Source of the DNA: an uncultured Prevotella sp. | GTDB taxonomy: Bacteria > Bacteroidota > Bacteroidia > Bacteroidales > Bacteroidaceae | Length of the DNA: 64,000 nt | NCBI GenBank assembly: GCA_946540435.1 | Contig: CAMNII010000001.1 | Location: 1 to 64,000, forward strand | Reading direction: 5' to 3' | Part shown: positions 8,669-18,995 of the stretch, in pieces | Layout: the number at the start of each line of letters is the position of its first letter | How positions within the stretch are numbered: position 1 is the first letter of the stretch | Position numbers and translations under genes: made by a program | Notes under the pieces: model-generated | What the model was told of the DNA's origin: nothing | What the model saw: only the letters and a program-made list of their open reading frames with translations | Database searches by the model: none

Positions 8669-8676
8669 TATTTTTG
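8669..8676 (+). promoter_or_regulatory. Promoter -7 box (TATTTTTG) for the acidic hypothetical gene
   Basis: TATTTTTG fits TAnnTTTG and lies 32 bases before ATG 8709, divergent from the galE promoter. Confidence 0.5.
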
Positions 8677-8708
8677 CAGTGATTTTGATGTTATAAAACA
8701 CACTCATT

Positions 8709-9149
8709 ATGAAAGCAACAGAGCTGACTATCCAACAGATTGAACGCGCCATTAGGAAAATAGCGCAGAAGTTTCCTTTTTCAACAGATACCGACATCCT
8801 CACCGACATACACTTGAGAGTGTCGCAGGACAGTGGCGAACTGTTAGCTTTCGACGATGAAGACGAGGAAATCAACCGCTGCGTTGTTGACCAATGGATT
8901 GACAACAAAGACGAAGATTTCTACGAAAGTGTTACGGAGATTCTTCGCTCTGAACTTCACAAGGCACATGAAACCGTTGACAACCTGGGTATCATGAAAC
9001 CTTATAGTTTTGTTCTTGAAGATGACGACAAGGAAGGCATAGCAGAGTTATATGTGGCCGATGATGACACCGTTATCATTGGAGGCGAGCTCATGGAGAA
9101 CCTTGACGAAGATCTTGATGATTTCTTCAAAAACCTTTTTGACGAGTAA
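8709..9149 (+). CDS. Small acidic protein of unknown function
   Basis: This 146-residue protein is unusually rich in Asp and Glu, with DDEDEEI in the middle and ENLDEDLDDFFKNLFDE at the end. No signal peptide or membrane helix is present, so it should be cytoplasmic. I do not recognise a characterised family. The pattern of predicted helix at the N-terminus (QQIERAIRKIAQKF) and a beta strand pair near the C-terminus suggests a folded protein rather than a chance frame. It has its own promoter and a hairpin after the stop. Confidence 0.7.
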   Translation: MKATELTIQQIERAIRKIAQKFPFSTDTDILTDIHLRVSQDSGELLAFDDEDEEINRCVVDQWIDNKDEDFYESVTEILRSELHKAHETVDNLGIMKPYSFVLEDDDKEGIAELYVADDDTVIIGGELMENLDEDLDDFFKNLFDE

Positions 9150-9233
9150 GCCATCAGGTTGTCGGATACTACAATGCAACGGAATGTAGAAACGACAGAG
9201 GCATAAATCACAAGTCATAACGCTACACATCAA

Positions 9234-9263
9234 AAAAGGGAAAACATTTTCGTTTCCCCTTTT
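9234..9263. terminator. Terminator hairpin between convergent genes
   Basis: A 12-position stem with one A-C mismatch encloses the loop ATTTTC. It is followed by six T residues on the minus strand, so it fits best as the terminator of the GHL10 glycosidase; on the plus strand it ends the acidic protein transcript. Confidence 0.6.
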
Positions 9264-9280
9264 GCTTTTCCTGGAACATC

Positions 9281-10795
9281 CTAAAGTCTGACCTTTTTCT
9301 TTACGCCCTTACTCTCGTTACTCATCCGGTCAAGAGCAGTAACAACATAGGTGTAGCGTTTCCCGGAGTTGGTATAGGGCAGTTTGTACCATAACCGGTT
9401 TGTAACAGCCATGATCTTTGAGGGGTCTCCAATGTCAACCTTCTCGCCCTTTTCAAAACGATAGATGACATATTGATGTGCCTCATCAGCCCATGTCTTT
9501 GCCTTTGGCGCGGTCCAGAAGAGGAAGTAGCCATCCTGGGTCCAGAGCGCCTTGACACTCTTTGGAGACTTAGGAGCCTTGTCGTCAATAAAAGGCATAC
9601 GAGGCTGGAGAGCAGGATATTTCCAATAGACGTCACGTAGCATGGTGCCATAATTACCGGTATTGTCTACAGCCGCCTTGGCATACCAAAGCACGGTTCC
9701 GTCAACATGCTTCATCTGCCGATGGAGCTGATATTTAGCTCCCATCTGATTGACAGCGGGATTTGAGAGGTCTGCATGCTGAACCGTTCGTTCTATGTCT
9801 TCTCCGATAAAGAGCGGACGCCCTCCGGCATAACGGTCCCACCACTTAATGAGGGTCTGATAGTCAGCGGTCTTATGCCCTATCTGCCAATACAACTGGG
9901 GTACACAGTAGTCTATCCATCCATTGTTCACCCACAGCAATACATCCGCATAGAGATCATCGTAATTCTGTAAACCTCCGGTATCACTGCCATTGACAGG
10001 GTCGTTACGCTTATTGCGATAGATGCCAAATGGCGACACGCCAAACTTCACCCATGGCTTCACGGCATGAATGGTATCGGAAAGCTGCTTGATAAACACG
10101 TTCACATTATCGCGGCGCCAATCACCCCGATCGCGAATGCCGTTGTTGTACATCTCGTACTGCATATCGTCGGGAATGGCCAGTCCGGCAACAGGATAGG
10201 GATAGAAGTAATCGTCCATGTGGAGCCCATCGACATCATATCTTCTGAGGATGTCGGCAACGACATTGCAGATGAACAGGCGGTTCTCTGGCATTCCCGG
10301 GTTGAGGATGAGTTGACCGTCATAAGGGAACACTCTTTCCGGATGCAGCATGGCAACATGATTAGAAGCCAGCACCGACGTGGTCTTTGTCTTTGCCCTA
10401 TAGGGGTTTATCCATGCATGTAGTTCCATGCCTCTTTTGTGGCATTCGTCCACCATCCATGCCAAGGGATCCCAATAAGGCTGCGGTGCCTGTCCTTGCA
10501 CGCCTGTCAGGAAACGGCTCCATGGCTCATAAGGACTGGGATATAGCGCATCACATTCCGGACGGACTTGAAAGATGATGGCATTCACCCCATCCTTCTT
10601 CAACTCATCAAGTTGATAGCGCAGAGTCTGCTGCATTTTCTCAGTTCCCATGCCTTGGAACTGTCCGTTGACGCTCTGGATCCATGCACCCCTGAACTCT
10701 CGCTTGTCTGCTCGTTCTGTCTGCGAATAGATGCCAGAAGAATGAAGGAATGCCATCGTCAAGGCAATCATTCCTATAAACTTTTTATTCAACAT
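9281..10795 (-). CDS. Secreted GHL10-family glycoside hydrolase (DUF187-like) with C-terminal FN3-like domain
   Basis: This 504-residue protein has an N-terminal signal peptide (cleavage near SGIYS-QTE). Residues 32-400 form the glycosyl hydrolase-like 10 barrel: EFRGAWIQSV, NAIIFQVRPECDALY, MELHAWINPYRAKT, DGLHMDDYFYPYP and VKFGVSPFGIYRN are all hallmark segments. The last 90 residues (TVTALD... style strands, RYTYVVTALDRMSNESKG) look like a fibronectin type III fold. The family is predicted to cut polysaccharide or peptidoglycan-linked glycans; the actual substrate is unknown. Single gene, convergent with the acidic protein. Confidence 0.85.
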   Translation of the reverse strand: MLNKKFIGMIALTMAFLHSSGIYSQTERADKREFRGAWIQSVNGQFQGMGTEKMQQTLRYQLDELKKDGVNAIIFQVRPECDALYPSPYEPWSRFLTGVQGQAPQPYWDPLAWMVDECHKRGMELHAWINPYRAKTKTTSVLASNHVAMLHPERVFPYDGQLILNPGMPENRLFICNVVADILRRYDVDGLHMDDYFYPYPVAGLAIPDDMQYEMYNNGIRDRGDWRRDNVNVFIKQLSDTIHAVKPWVKFGVSPFGIYRNKRNDPVNGSDTGGLQNYDDLYADVLLWVNNGWIDYCVPQLYWQIGHKTADYQTLIKWWDRYAGGRPLFIGEDIERTVQHADLSNPAVNQMGAKYQLHRQMKHVDGTVLWYAKAAVDNTGNYGTMLRDVYWKYPALQPRMPFIDDKAPKSPKSVKALWTQDGYFLFWTAPKAKTWADEAHQYVIYRFEKGEKVDIGDPSKIMAVTNRLWYKLPYTNSGKRYTYVVTALDRMSNESKGVKKKVRL

Positions 10796-10878
10796 AAAAA
10801 CTATCGGTTTCGAATTGACAATTGTTGAAACTAATTATTACCGTTGTAGTAACATGACATCGTTGAAGCTATTAACTT

Positions 10879-10942
10879 TTTGGCCAATATCAACCAGGCA
10901 TGCCTAAGGGAGTCTTTGGTAGCACTGTTGATATTGGCCAAA
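10879..10942. terminator. Long inverted repeat downstream of the ATP synthase operon
   Basis: A perfect 16-bp stem with core TTGGCCAATATCAAC (10879-10894) and its complement (10927-10942) encloses 32 bases. It lies 35 bases past the atpG stop on the minus strand and is followed there by five A residues, not T, so a conventional rho-independent terminator is not certain. It may protect the 3' end of the operon mRNA. Confidence 0.5.
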
Positions 10943-10976
10943 CTGTGGTTGTCGACATTGTGCAGAAGTATCTGAC

Positions 10977-11948
10977 TTAGTTGTTGACCGTTCCACCAAC
11001 AATATCGAGAAGTTCACTCGTAATGGCTTGCTGACGACTCTTGTTGTACTGGAGGTTGAGTTCGCGGAGCAGTTCATCGGCGTTGTCGGTAGCTGTCTGC
11101 ATGGCCACCATTCGCGCGGCATGCTCTGAGGCTACGCTGTCGAGTAAGGCAGTATAGAGCATTAGATGCGCCAACTTCGGAATGAGCAGAGACAACACCG
11201 TCGACATGTCCGGCTCAACGATGAAGTTGTCGTTGAGGGGCTTCACGTCATCATGCTTCTTTTCTTCATCTTCCTTGCGACGTCTCTTCTTCAGATACTC
11301 TTGTGCCTCCTTCGTAACGATATTCGATGAAAGGTCACGTTCCTTGTCGGAATCCAACTCTTCGGAGATATCGATGGGCAAGAAGGTCTTACGGGTAAGC
11401 ACCTGAGAGCCGGCACTCTTAAAGTGGTGATAAATCAAATCCACACGGTCTATCTCTCCTTTGGCAAATTTCTCTCCTAGTTCCTGAGCCAGTGCGATAC
11501 ACTCCTGAACATTGGGCTTGTCGACCAATGCCGTGAAGTCACCGCCGGAGTTCAATCCTAACTTGGCTACCTTCTCTGCCACTTTACGACCAATCGGGTA
11601 CACGATAATGTTATCCTTACCAAGATGACTGAACTCATTAACCGTTTGCTGCATCAGCTTGATTACGTTGGCATTAAAGCCGCCGCAGAGACTGCTGTTC
11701 GAGGCATAGACAACCAGTGCAACCCGCTTGACGGGTCGCGGCTGGTCGTAGATGGTCTGAGCCTCGGCTTCAGCTGCAAGGAACGACTTGAGAATGTGCT
11801 CGAGCATCGTTTCATAGGGGAGCATGTTCTCTATCATCACCTGTGCATGGTGCAACTTCGACGAAGCAACCATTTTCATGGCACTCGTAATCTTACGGGT
11901 GCTGTTGACGGAAGCTATTCGTCCTTTAATCTCTTTCAGTGACGGCAT
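10977..11948 (-). CDS. atpG: ATP synthase F1 subunit gamma
   Basis: This 323-residue central-stalk subunit couples rotor movement to catalysis. The N-terminal coiled-coil signature MPSLKEIKGRIASVNSTRKI is followed by TSAMKMVASSKL, and the C-terminal helix by ARMVAMQTATDNADELL. It is longer than the usual 285-295 residues because of a highly charged stretch at about residues 212-236 (EYLKKRRRKEDEEKKHDD) in the Rossmann-like domain. It is the last gene of the operon, starting 6 bases after the atpA stop. Confidence 0.96.
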   Translation of the reverse strand: MPSLKEIKGRIASVNSTRKITSAMKMVASSKLHHAQVMIENMLPYETMLEHILKSFLAAEAEAQTIYDQPRPVKRVALVVYASNSSLCGGFNANVIKLMQQTVNEFSHLGKDNIIVYPIGRKVAEKVAKLGLNSGGDFTALVDKPNVQECIALAQELGEKFAKGEIDRVDLIYHHFKSAGSQVLTRKTFLPIDISEELDSDKERDLSSNIVTKEAQEYLKKRRRKEDEEKKHDDVKPLNDNFIVEPDMSTVLSLLIPKLAHLMLYTALLDSVASEHAARMVAMQTATDNADELLRELNLQYNKSRQQAITSELLDIVGGTVNN

Positions 11949-11954
11949 AGGCTA

Positions 11955-13541
11955 TCATGCTTTATAAGTTCCTGCGATGTCTGCCATGACTTTCTCGATA
12001 ACACTTGTCACCGTGTCGTCAATCTTTCCGGCAGCCAACGTTGCGATGGCCTCGGGCTGTGCCGACCTCATCTTCTCGAGGAAGGCATCCTGACACTCGC
12101 GGACCTTGTCAACGGGCACGTCACGCAGCAGGCCATGTACTCCGCAATAGAGGATGGCAATCTGCTCGCCGACAGGCATGGGCGAATACTGAGGCTGAAT
12201 AAGCAGCTGGTTGTTCTTTCGTCCTCGGTCGATGGTCATAGCCGTCACCGGGTCCATGTCGCTGGAGAACTTCGAGAATGCTTCCAACTCACGATACTGG
12301 GCCTGGTCTATCTTCAGCGTACCAGCCACCTTCTTCATCGACTTGATTTGTGCAGAACCACCCACACGAGATACGGAGATACCCACGTTGATGGCAGGAC
12401 GGAAGCCTTGGTTGAAGAGGTCGGACTCCAGATAGATCTGGCCGTCGGTGATCGAGATGACATTCGTTGGGATGTATGCCGAGACGTCGCCAGCCTGCGT
12501 TTCGATGATAGGCAAAGCCGTCAGCGAGCCACCACCCCGCACATGACCTTTCATGCACTCGGGCAGGTCGTTCATCTGTTCGGCAACCTCCTGCTGTTCG
12601 TTAATCTTGGCTGCACGCTCAAGAAGACGTGAATGGAGGTAGAACACATCACCGGGATAAGCCTCACGTCCTGAAGGACGACGCAGGATCAGCGACACCT
12701 CACGATAGGCGACAGCCTGCTTTGACAAGTCATCATAGACGACGAGGGCAGCAAGGCCGCGGTCGCGGAAGTATTCACCGATGGCTGCACCTGCAAACGG
12801 GGCATAATACTGCATGGCAGCAGGGTCGGCAGCGGTAGCGGCGACGACGATGGTATAAGGCAGTGCGCCGTGCTCTTTAAGGTTCTGTACGAGTGCGGCA
12901 ACGGTAGAAGCTTTCTGTCCGATGGCTACATAGATACAGTAGACAGGCTTTCCTGCCTCGTAGAAGCTCTTCTGATTGATAATCGTGTCGACAGCGATAG
13001 CCGTCTTTCCTGTCTGGCGGTCGCCGATGATGAGCTCACGCTGTCCACGGCCGATAGGAATCATGGAGTCAACAGCTTTCAGACCGGTCTGCAGTGGTTC
13101 CTTCACAGGCTGGCGATAGATTACGCCGGGAGCCTTTCGGTCGAGAGGCATTTCAAAGGATTCATTCAGGTCGATGTCGCCCTTTCCGTCAATAGCCTCA
13201 CCCAACGGGTTGATGACGCGCCCGAGCATATTGTCATTGACGCGTATTGAGGCGATGCGGTGGGTTCGTTTGACGACCTGTCCTTCTTTAATGCCCGATG
13301 TAGGACCGAGAAGAACACAACCGACGTTGTCTTCTTCCAAGTTCATCACGATAGCCATGGTGCCGTTTTCGAACTCAAGGAGCTCATTGGCTTCGGCATT
13401 GCGTAGGCCATAGATACGGGCTACACCGTCGCTCACCTGAAGCACGATGCCGACCTCGTCAAACTTCTCGGCCTGACTGATGCCCTGCAACTGTTGCAGC
13501 AGCACTTCACTGACTTCGCTTGGTTTGATTTTATCTGACAT
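11955..13541 (-). CDS. atpA: ATP synthase F1 subunit alpha
   Basis: The 528-residue non-catalytic nucleotide-binding subunit of the F1 hexamer. The P-loop GDRQTGKT, the segment [11 protein letters not shown] and [27 protein letters not shown] are diagnostic. It lies between atpH and atpG in the same operon, and the start [14 protein letters not shown] is standard for the phylum. Confidence 0.97.
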   Translation of the reverse strand: MSDKIKPSEVSEVLLQQLQGISQAEKFDEVGIVLQVSDGVARIYGLRNAEANELLEFENGTMAIVMNLEEDNVGCVLLGPTSGIKEGQVVKRTHRIASIRVNDNMLGRVINPLGEAIDGKGDIDLNESFEMPLDRKAPGVIYRQPVKEPLQTGLKAVDSMIPIGRGQRELIIGDRQTGKTAIAVDTIINQKSFYEAGKPVYCIYVAIGQKASTVAALVQNLKEHGALPYTIVVAATAADPAAMQYYAPFAGAAIGEYFRDRGLAALVVYDDLSKQAVAYREVSLILRRPSGREAYPGDVFYLHSRLLERAAKINEQQEVAEQMNDLPECMKGHVRGGGSLTALPIIETQAGDVSAYIPTNVISITDGQIYLESDLFNQGFRPAINVGISVSRVGGSAQIKSMKKVAGTLKIDQAQYRELEAFSKFSSDMDPVTAMTIDRGRKNNQLLIQPQYSPMPVGEQIAILYCGVHGLLRDVPVDKVRECQDAFLEKMRSAQPEAIATLAAGKIDDTVTSVIEKVMADIAGTYKA

Positions 13542-13594
13542 TTTTATTATTCTTATTTTTCGTTATTACGTTATAACGGGATGACGGTATAACG

Positions 13595-14131
13595 TCATTT
13601 TCTCAGCTGTGTGAGTATCGAGTTGAGTTTTGTCTTCACGCTCGCATCCATTCTGTATGTGTCGTATTCAAGGATAAAACCGCCGATGATATCGGGATTC
13701 ACCTCTGACTCGAACTCCACAGTACCATTAGTTCTGCTCTCCACCATTTTCCGCATGCGCTGCTCTGTTTCAGCACTGACGGGCGTGGCGGTGATGAGTC
13801 GTCCGCGGGTGATGTTCTTCTGTTTGCGGTAAAGAGTGATATACGAAGCAGCCATGAATTGAAGGGTGCTCTCCCTACCCTCTTCCAGCACCAAGGCGAT
13901 GAAGCGTTGCGTCAGGTCCGTGAGGTTTGTCCCGCAGGCTGTCAGCAAGAGCTGTTGCTTGGTGTCCTGGCCGAGCATGGGGTTGTCTATCGTAAACCTC
14001 AGTTCAGGCACCTGGAGATAGCTGGCCATGAGGGTCTGCATCTCCTGGTACACCTGTTCTTCGAGCTTTGCCCCAGTGGCACTCTTGAGAAGTGCCCGTG
14101 CGTAGCGTACCGATATTACACCTATATCCAT
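13595..14131 (-). CDS. atpH: ATP synthase F1 subunit delta
   Basis: This 178-residue peripheral-stalk subunit joins F1 to the b subunits. The N-terminal helix bundle begins MDIGVISVRYARALL, and the C-terminal part contains NPDIIGGFILEYDTYRMDASV, the conserved IGG motif of delta/OSCP. It lies 7 bases after atpF and 53 bases before atpA. Confidence 0.95.
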   Translation of the reverse strand: MDIGVISVRYARALLKSATGAKLEEQVYQEMQTLMASYLQVPELRFTIDNPMLGQDTKQQLLLTACGTNLTDLTQRFIALVLEEGRESTLQFMAASYITLYRKQKNITRGRLITATPVSAETEQRMRKMVESRTNGTVEFESEVNPDIIGGFILEYDTYRMDASVKTKLNSILTQLRK

Positions 14132-14138
14132 AAGCGGC

Positions 14139-14663
14139 TTAGTTTACATTCTTTCCAACAGAGACTTCATCCAACAACCGGTCGATAAGGCTCATCTGAT
14201 TGGCATCTGAAGAGAGGTTCTGGCGCAGTACCTTCTCGGCAACCTGCACGCTGAGTTCAGCCACCTGAGCACGAATGCCGCGAATGGCATTCTGTTTCTC
14301 TGCTTCAATCTCAGCTTTTGCCTCGCTAAGCAGGCGGGCACCTTCTTCACGAGCCTTCTCCTGAGCCTTACCAACAATGGCGTCCCGTGTCTCGGTAGCT
14401 TCCTTCAGCAGTTGTGCCTGCTTTTCGCGGGCATCCTGAAGGATAGCATCAGCTTCTCTCTCGATGTTTGCCAGCCTTTCCTGGGCTTCATGTGCCTTGC
14501 GCAGACTCTCGTCGATGTATTTGTTTCTCTCATCAACCATATTGGTGATGGCGGGGAAGCCATACTTCGCAAGGATGCCGAAGACCACCAGGAATGCCAA
14601 CATCATCCAGAACAGAAGTCCGACGTCGGGTGTCAGTATTGATGGCAGTTGACTGAAATCCAT
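14139..14663 (-). CDS. atpF: ATP synthase Fo subunit b
   Basis: The 174-residue subunit has one N-terminal membrane helix (LLFWMMLAFLVVFGILAKYG). A long, charged, Ala-rich coiled coil of about 130 residues follows and forms the peripheral stalk. Only one b-type gene is present, so a b2 homodimer is expected. It begins 10 bases after the atpE stop. Confidence 0.96.
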   Translation of the reverse strand: MDFSQLPSILTPDVGLLFWMMLAFLVVFGILAKYGFPAITNMVDERNKYIDESLRKAHEAQERLANIEREADAILQDAREKQAQLLKEATETRDAIVGKAQEKAREEGARLLSEAKAEIEAEKQNAIRGIRAQVAELSVQVAEKVLRQNLSSDANQMSLIDRLLDEVSVGKNVN

Positions 14664-14673
14664 TTGTTACGAC

Positions 14674-14916
14674 TTATTTAATAAGGAATGCACAAGCTAC
14701 GATAGCAAACAGGGCACAACCCTCGACGAAAGCGGCGGTCAGGATCATCTGTGTGAAGATCTTACCAGAAGCCTCCGGCTGACGGGCGATGGCATCAACG
14801 GCATTACCGCCGATCTTACCAATACCTAAACCTGCGCCAATCACGGCGATACCAGCTCCAAGACCGCAACCCAGCTGTGCCAGGCCTTCAGCGGCTAATA
14901 ACAAAGATGTAATCAT
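14674..14916 (-). CDS. atpE: ATP synthase Fo subunit c
   Basis: The 80-residue hairpin forms the rotor ring. Helix 1 has the glycine repeat GAGIAVIGAGLGIG, the loop reads ARQPE, and the ion-carrying carboxylate is E65 in TAAFVEGCALF. The Na+-binding signature (Gln in helix 1 and Ser/Thr directly after the Glu) is absent: G66 and C67 follow E65. I therefore infer proton coupling. The gene sits between atpB and atpF. Confidence 0.96.
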   Translation of the reverse strand: MITSLLLAAEGLAQLGCGLGAGIAVIGAGLGIGKIGGNAVDAIARQPEASGKIFTQMILTAAFVEGCALFAIVACAFLIK

Positions 14917-14977
14917 AGTGTTTTAATTGTTTTTAAATTGTTAATATTTAATTTCTTGTTTTCTTATTTGTTTTTTC

Positions 14978-16006
14978 CTATTCTTCCTCATGCTCTTTAT
15001 GGGCCAGTCCAATAAACACGGCACTCAGCATCGTGAAGACATATGCCTGTACGAATGCCACGAGTAGTTCCAGGGCATTGAAGAACAACAGCATGATGGC
15101 GCTGAAGATGTTCAAGCCTGTTCCGAGTTTCGGACCCAACGTCCATCCAAGGAAGATGACGCATGTGAACGACAGTATCATGGCGTGTCCTGCCATCATA
15201 TTGGCAAAGAGACGGACCATGAGTGCAAACGGCTTTGTGAAGACGCTGAACAGTTCGATGACGGGCATCAGCGGTATGGCCTTCAGGAAGATGGGCACGT
15301 CGGGCCAGAAGATGTCCTTCCAATACTCCTTGTTGCCAAACAGGTTGATAGCAAGGAATGTACAGAAAGCGAGGAAGAACGTGATGTTGATATTACCCGT
15401 CACATTAGACCCACCTGGGAAGATGGGCAGCAAGCCCAACAGATTGGTGACAAGGATAAAGAAGAACACGGTCAGCAGATAGGGTGCGTAAGGGCGATAA
15501 TGCTTTTCGCCGATAGACGACTTAATGACATCATCATTAATCATCATCACCAGCATTTCCACAGCACCGACAAATCCGCCGGGGGCTTTATCCGTCTTGT
15601 CATGCTTCTTATACCAACGGGCACAGCTGAGGAATATAGCCAGCAGGACAGCCACGACGATCCATATCTGCACCACATTGCGCGTGATACTCAGGTCTAA
15701 CGGGCGTACCGCTGTTCCGTCGGCCATCCGCTCGTAGATTTTCCCGTGGGCCTCCTCGTTGAAGAAGAAGTCACCGGGCAGCGAATGCTCCGTACAGAAG
15801 TGCCAATTGCCTGTCTGCGAACTTCTGATGATGATAGGAAGGGGAATACTCACGTTACCGACGATATGCCACTCGTAGGTATCTGACAAGTGCTCCAGCA
15901 CTATCTCCGGAATATTTATAGTCTCTTCTTTCTGCTCGTCGGCCAAGGTTGGCAACGGCAGGAGACTCATCATCAGCAGGAGACATATTAATTTTAATAA
16001 TTTCAT
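14978..16006 (-). CDS. atpB: ATP synthase Fo subunit a
   Basis: The 342-residue proton-channel subunit carries the essential arginine in FALMVRLFANMMAGHAM, with the C-terminal helices after it. As in other Bacteroidota, it has a cleavable signal-like N-terminus (ending near TLADEQ) and about 100 extra residues outside the membrane before the first conserved helix. It starts 22 bases after the small membrane protein gene, and the 61-base gap to atpE has no obvious signal. Confidence 0.95.
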   Translation of the reverse strand: MKLLKLICLLLMMSLLPLPTLADEQKEETINIPEIVLEHLSDTYEWHIVGNVSIPLPIIIRSSQTGNWHFCTEHSLPGDFFFNEEAHGKIYERMADGTAVRPLDLSITRNVVQIWIVVAVLLAIFLSCARWYKKHDKTDKAPGGFVGAVEMLVMMINDDVIKSSIGEKHYRPYAPYLLTVFFFILVTNLLGLLPIFPGGSNVTGNINITFFLAFCTFLAINLFGNKEYWKDIFWPDVPIFLKAIPLMPVIELFSVFTKPFALMVRLFANMMAGHAMILSFTCVIFLGWTLGPKLGTGLNIFSAIMLLFFNALELLVAFVQAYVFTMLSAVFIGLAHKEHEEE

Positions 16007-16028
16007 TTAATTCTATGTTTAGAACTCG

Positions 16029-16418
16029 TTACAAACGATTAGACACTCTCATAAAGTAGATGCCATGATGTATGAGCATTACCATATAATAAAGGAAGAA
16101 CACCAGCATGAATGTCATCAGGCGGCTGTGGTCACCCACAAGGTAGCAGCACCCGATAATGACCAATGCCGACAGGAAGCGGACTACTGATGTGCCGGTG
16201 AAGAATGAAGGCAGATAGTCTTGATGGTTGGACGCCACCCAATACCATATCCATCCGTCAGCTACGTAGAAGATGAGTGTGAACAGTGCTCCCACGAGCG
16301 AGGGTGTCTGCATGGCCTCTGTCCCCAGCAGGCGAATACCTCCGAACAAGAGCACCTCTATGACGGCTACCATCACGGTGTAGTACTTTGCCTGCTTCTT
16401 CAACCAGTCTTTTTCCAT
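16029..16418 (-). CDS. Small four-helix membrane protein in the ATP synthase operon (AtpI-like position)
   Basis: This 129-residue protein has four hydrophobic helices (roughly residues 13-31, 38-61, 74-92 and 98-118) and a basic end. Its place between atpC and atpB, spaced by about 22 bases on each side, is where an AtpI-type assembly factor lies in related operons. Sequence similarity to AtpI is not obvious to me, so an assembly role is inferred from context only. Confidence 0.75.
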   Translation of the reverse strand: MEKDWLKKQAKYYTVMVAVIEVLLFGGIRLLGTEAMQTPSLVGALFTLIFYVADGWIWYWVASNHQDYLPSFFTGTSVVRFLSALVIIGCCYLVGDHSRLMTFMLVFFLYYMVMLIHHGIYFMRVSNRL

Positions 16419-16440
16419 CCTATCAGTAATGCGCTACATC

Positions 16441-16695
16441 CTATGCGCCTTCGTTCAGTTCAACACATACGCTCACCTGGTTTTTCTGGACTTCAACGAA
16501 ACCGCCTGATATATGGAGCGATTTTTTCTCGTTGCCAGGCAAGGTGTATGTCACCGTTCCCTTATCAAGCGAGGAGATGATGGGGGCGTGATTGACGAAT
16601 ATCTCGAACTGACCGATGGTGCCGGGCACGAGAACGCTTTCAACCTCACCTTCAAACTCTACCCTTTCGGGCGAAACGATTTTCAAACTAAGCAT
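16441..16695 (-). CDS. atpC: ATP synthase F1 subunit epsilon (short form)
   Basis: This 84-residue protein consists of the N-terminal beta sandwich of epsilon only: MLSLKIVSPERVEFEGEVESV, GTIGQFEIFVNHAPIISSL and HISGGFVEVQKNQVSV. The C-terminal two-helix domain that inhibits ATP hydrolysis in longer homologues is absent, as is common in this phylum. It starts 5 bases after the atpD stop. Confidence 0.95.
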   Translation of the reverse strand: MLSLKIVSPERVEFEGEVESVLVPGTIGQFEIFVNHAPIISSLDKGTVTYTLPGNEKKSLHISGGFVEVQKNQVSVCVELNEGA

Positions 16696-16700
16696 AGGCT

Positions 16701-18242
<1,542 letters not shown>

Positions 18243-18274
18243 TTAAGTTATTCGAATATTTTTTATTTTGTTTG

Positions 18275-18305
18275 CAAAGGTAACCATTTTTTCTCTAATA
18301 CCAAA
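18275..18305 (-). promoter_or_regulatory. Promoter (TTTG-N19-TACCTTTG) of the ATP synthase operon
   Basis: On the minus strand TTTG (18302-18305) and TACCTTTG (18275-18282) are separated by exactly 19 bases, an ideal Bacteroidota housekeeping promoter. The leader to atpD is about 45 bases. Confidence 0.8.
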
Positions 18306-18362
18306 ATTATTGTGCTGAAAATAACAGTCCTGTATGTTATTACACACGAAAGCCGCTGGTTA

Positions 18363-18995
18363 TTACTTCAAAGAGTCGCTGACGATAACGACAATGGGAC
18401 GCTTGGACAACTCTCCGGGATTGGTCCCCGGCCATCCCTCTGGCACGTCCATCCCCTGTCGGGCATAGAACGCTTCCCAGTATGGCAGGATCTGCCCGGA
18501 ACCATCGTGGAATGACATCGGAACAGGCTCGAAGAGGAGCTTCCCTTGGCTGTCAACAAAGGACACCTGAACGAGTTCAGAACAGTAGACTGCTCTGTTG
18601 TCTGGCAGGAAGAGGCTGTCATAAGGCAGCCCCAGATAACGACGGGCACGGGCTATGCTCTGATGTGCATCGACGGTCTTTACGCGGGAGTGTATCCAAT
18701 AGCCGTCGTCTTGCAGTAGTGTGTCTACGTGAACGATATGCACACCGCTCTTGGGCACGGCTTCTATCACGCTGTCCGTGGTGACCACAATGGCGACATG
18801 GTCGATCATGCCAGGCGTAACGTCGGTAATGGCATTGCTTTCTTTCACAACATGGAAGAGCAGGTCTCCAGGCCGCAGTTTATTGACGGCTGGGGAACGG
18901 AACTCACAGGCCGCCACTGACAACAGCAGCATGATGACGGCAATCAACGAAGGAAAGCGCCACGGCCTACGAGGCGAGGGCATGCCTATTCGCAT
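18363..18995 (-). CDS. YiiX/YebB-like (NlpC/P60-superfamily) lipoprotein hydrolase
   Basis: The protein has 210 residues. The N-terminus ends in a lipobox (SVAAC), so it is predicted to be a lipoprotein. The fold is the permuted NlpC/P60 type of YiiX: LRPGDLLFHVV and the histidine of MIDHVAIVV come first, and the catalytic cysteine of AVYCSELVQVSF follows. Related proteins hydrolyse amide or thioester bonds; the substrate is unknown. The start overlaps the upstream CBM9-like gene by 10 bases, so it belongs to the nagB-like operon. A second ATG four codons in is possible. Confidence 0.8.
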   Translation of the reverse strand: MRIGMPSPRRPWRFPSLIAVIMLLLSVAACEFRSPAVNKLRPGDLLFHVVKESNAITDVTPGMIDHVAIVVTTDSVIEAVPKSGVHIVHVDTLLQDDGYWIHSRVKTVDAHQSIARARRYLGLPYDSLFLPDNRAVYCSELVQVSFVDSQGKLLFEPVPMSFHDGSGQILPYWEAFYARQGMDVPEGWPGTNPGELSKRPIVVIVSDSLK

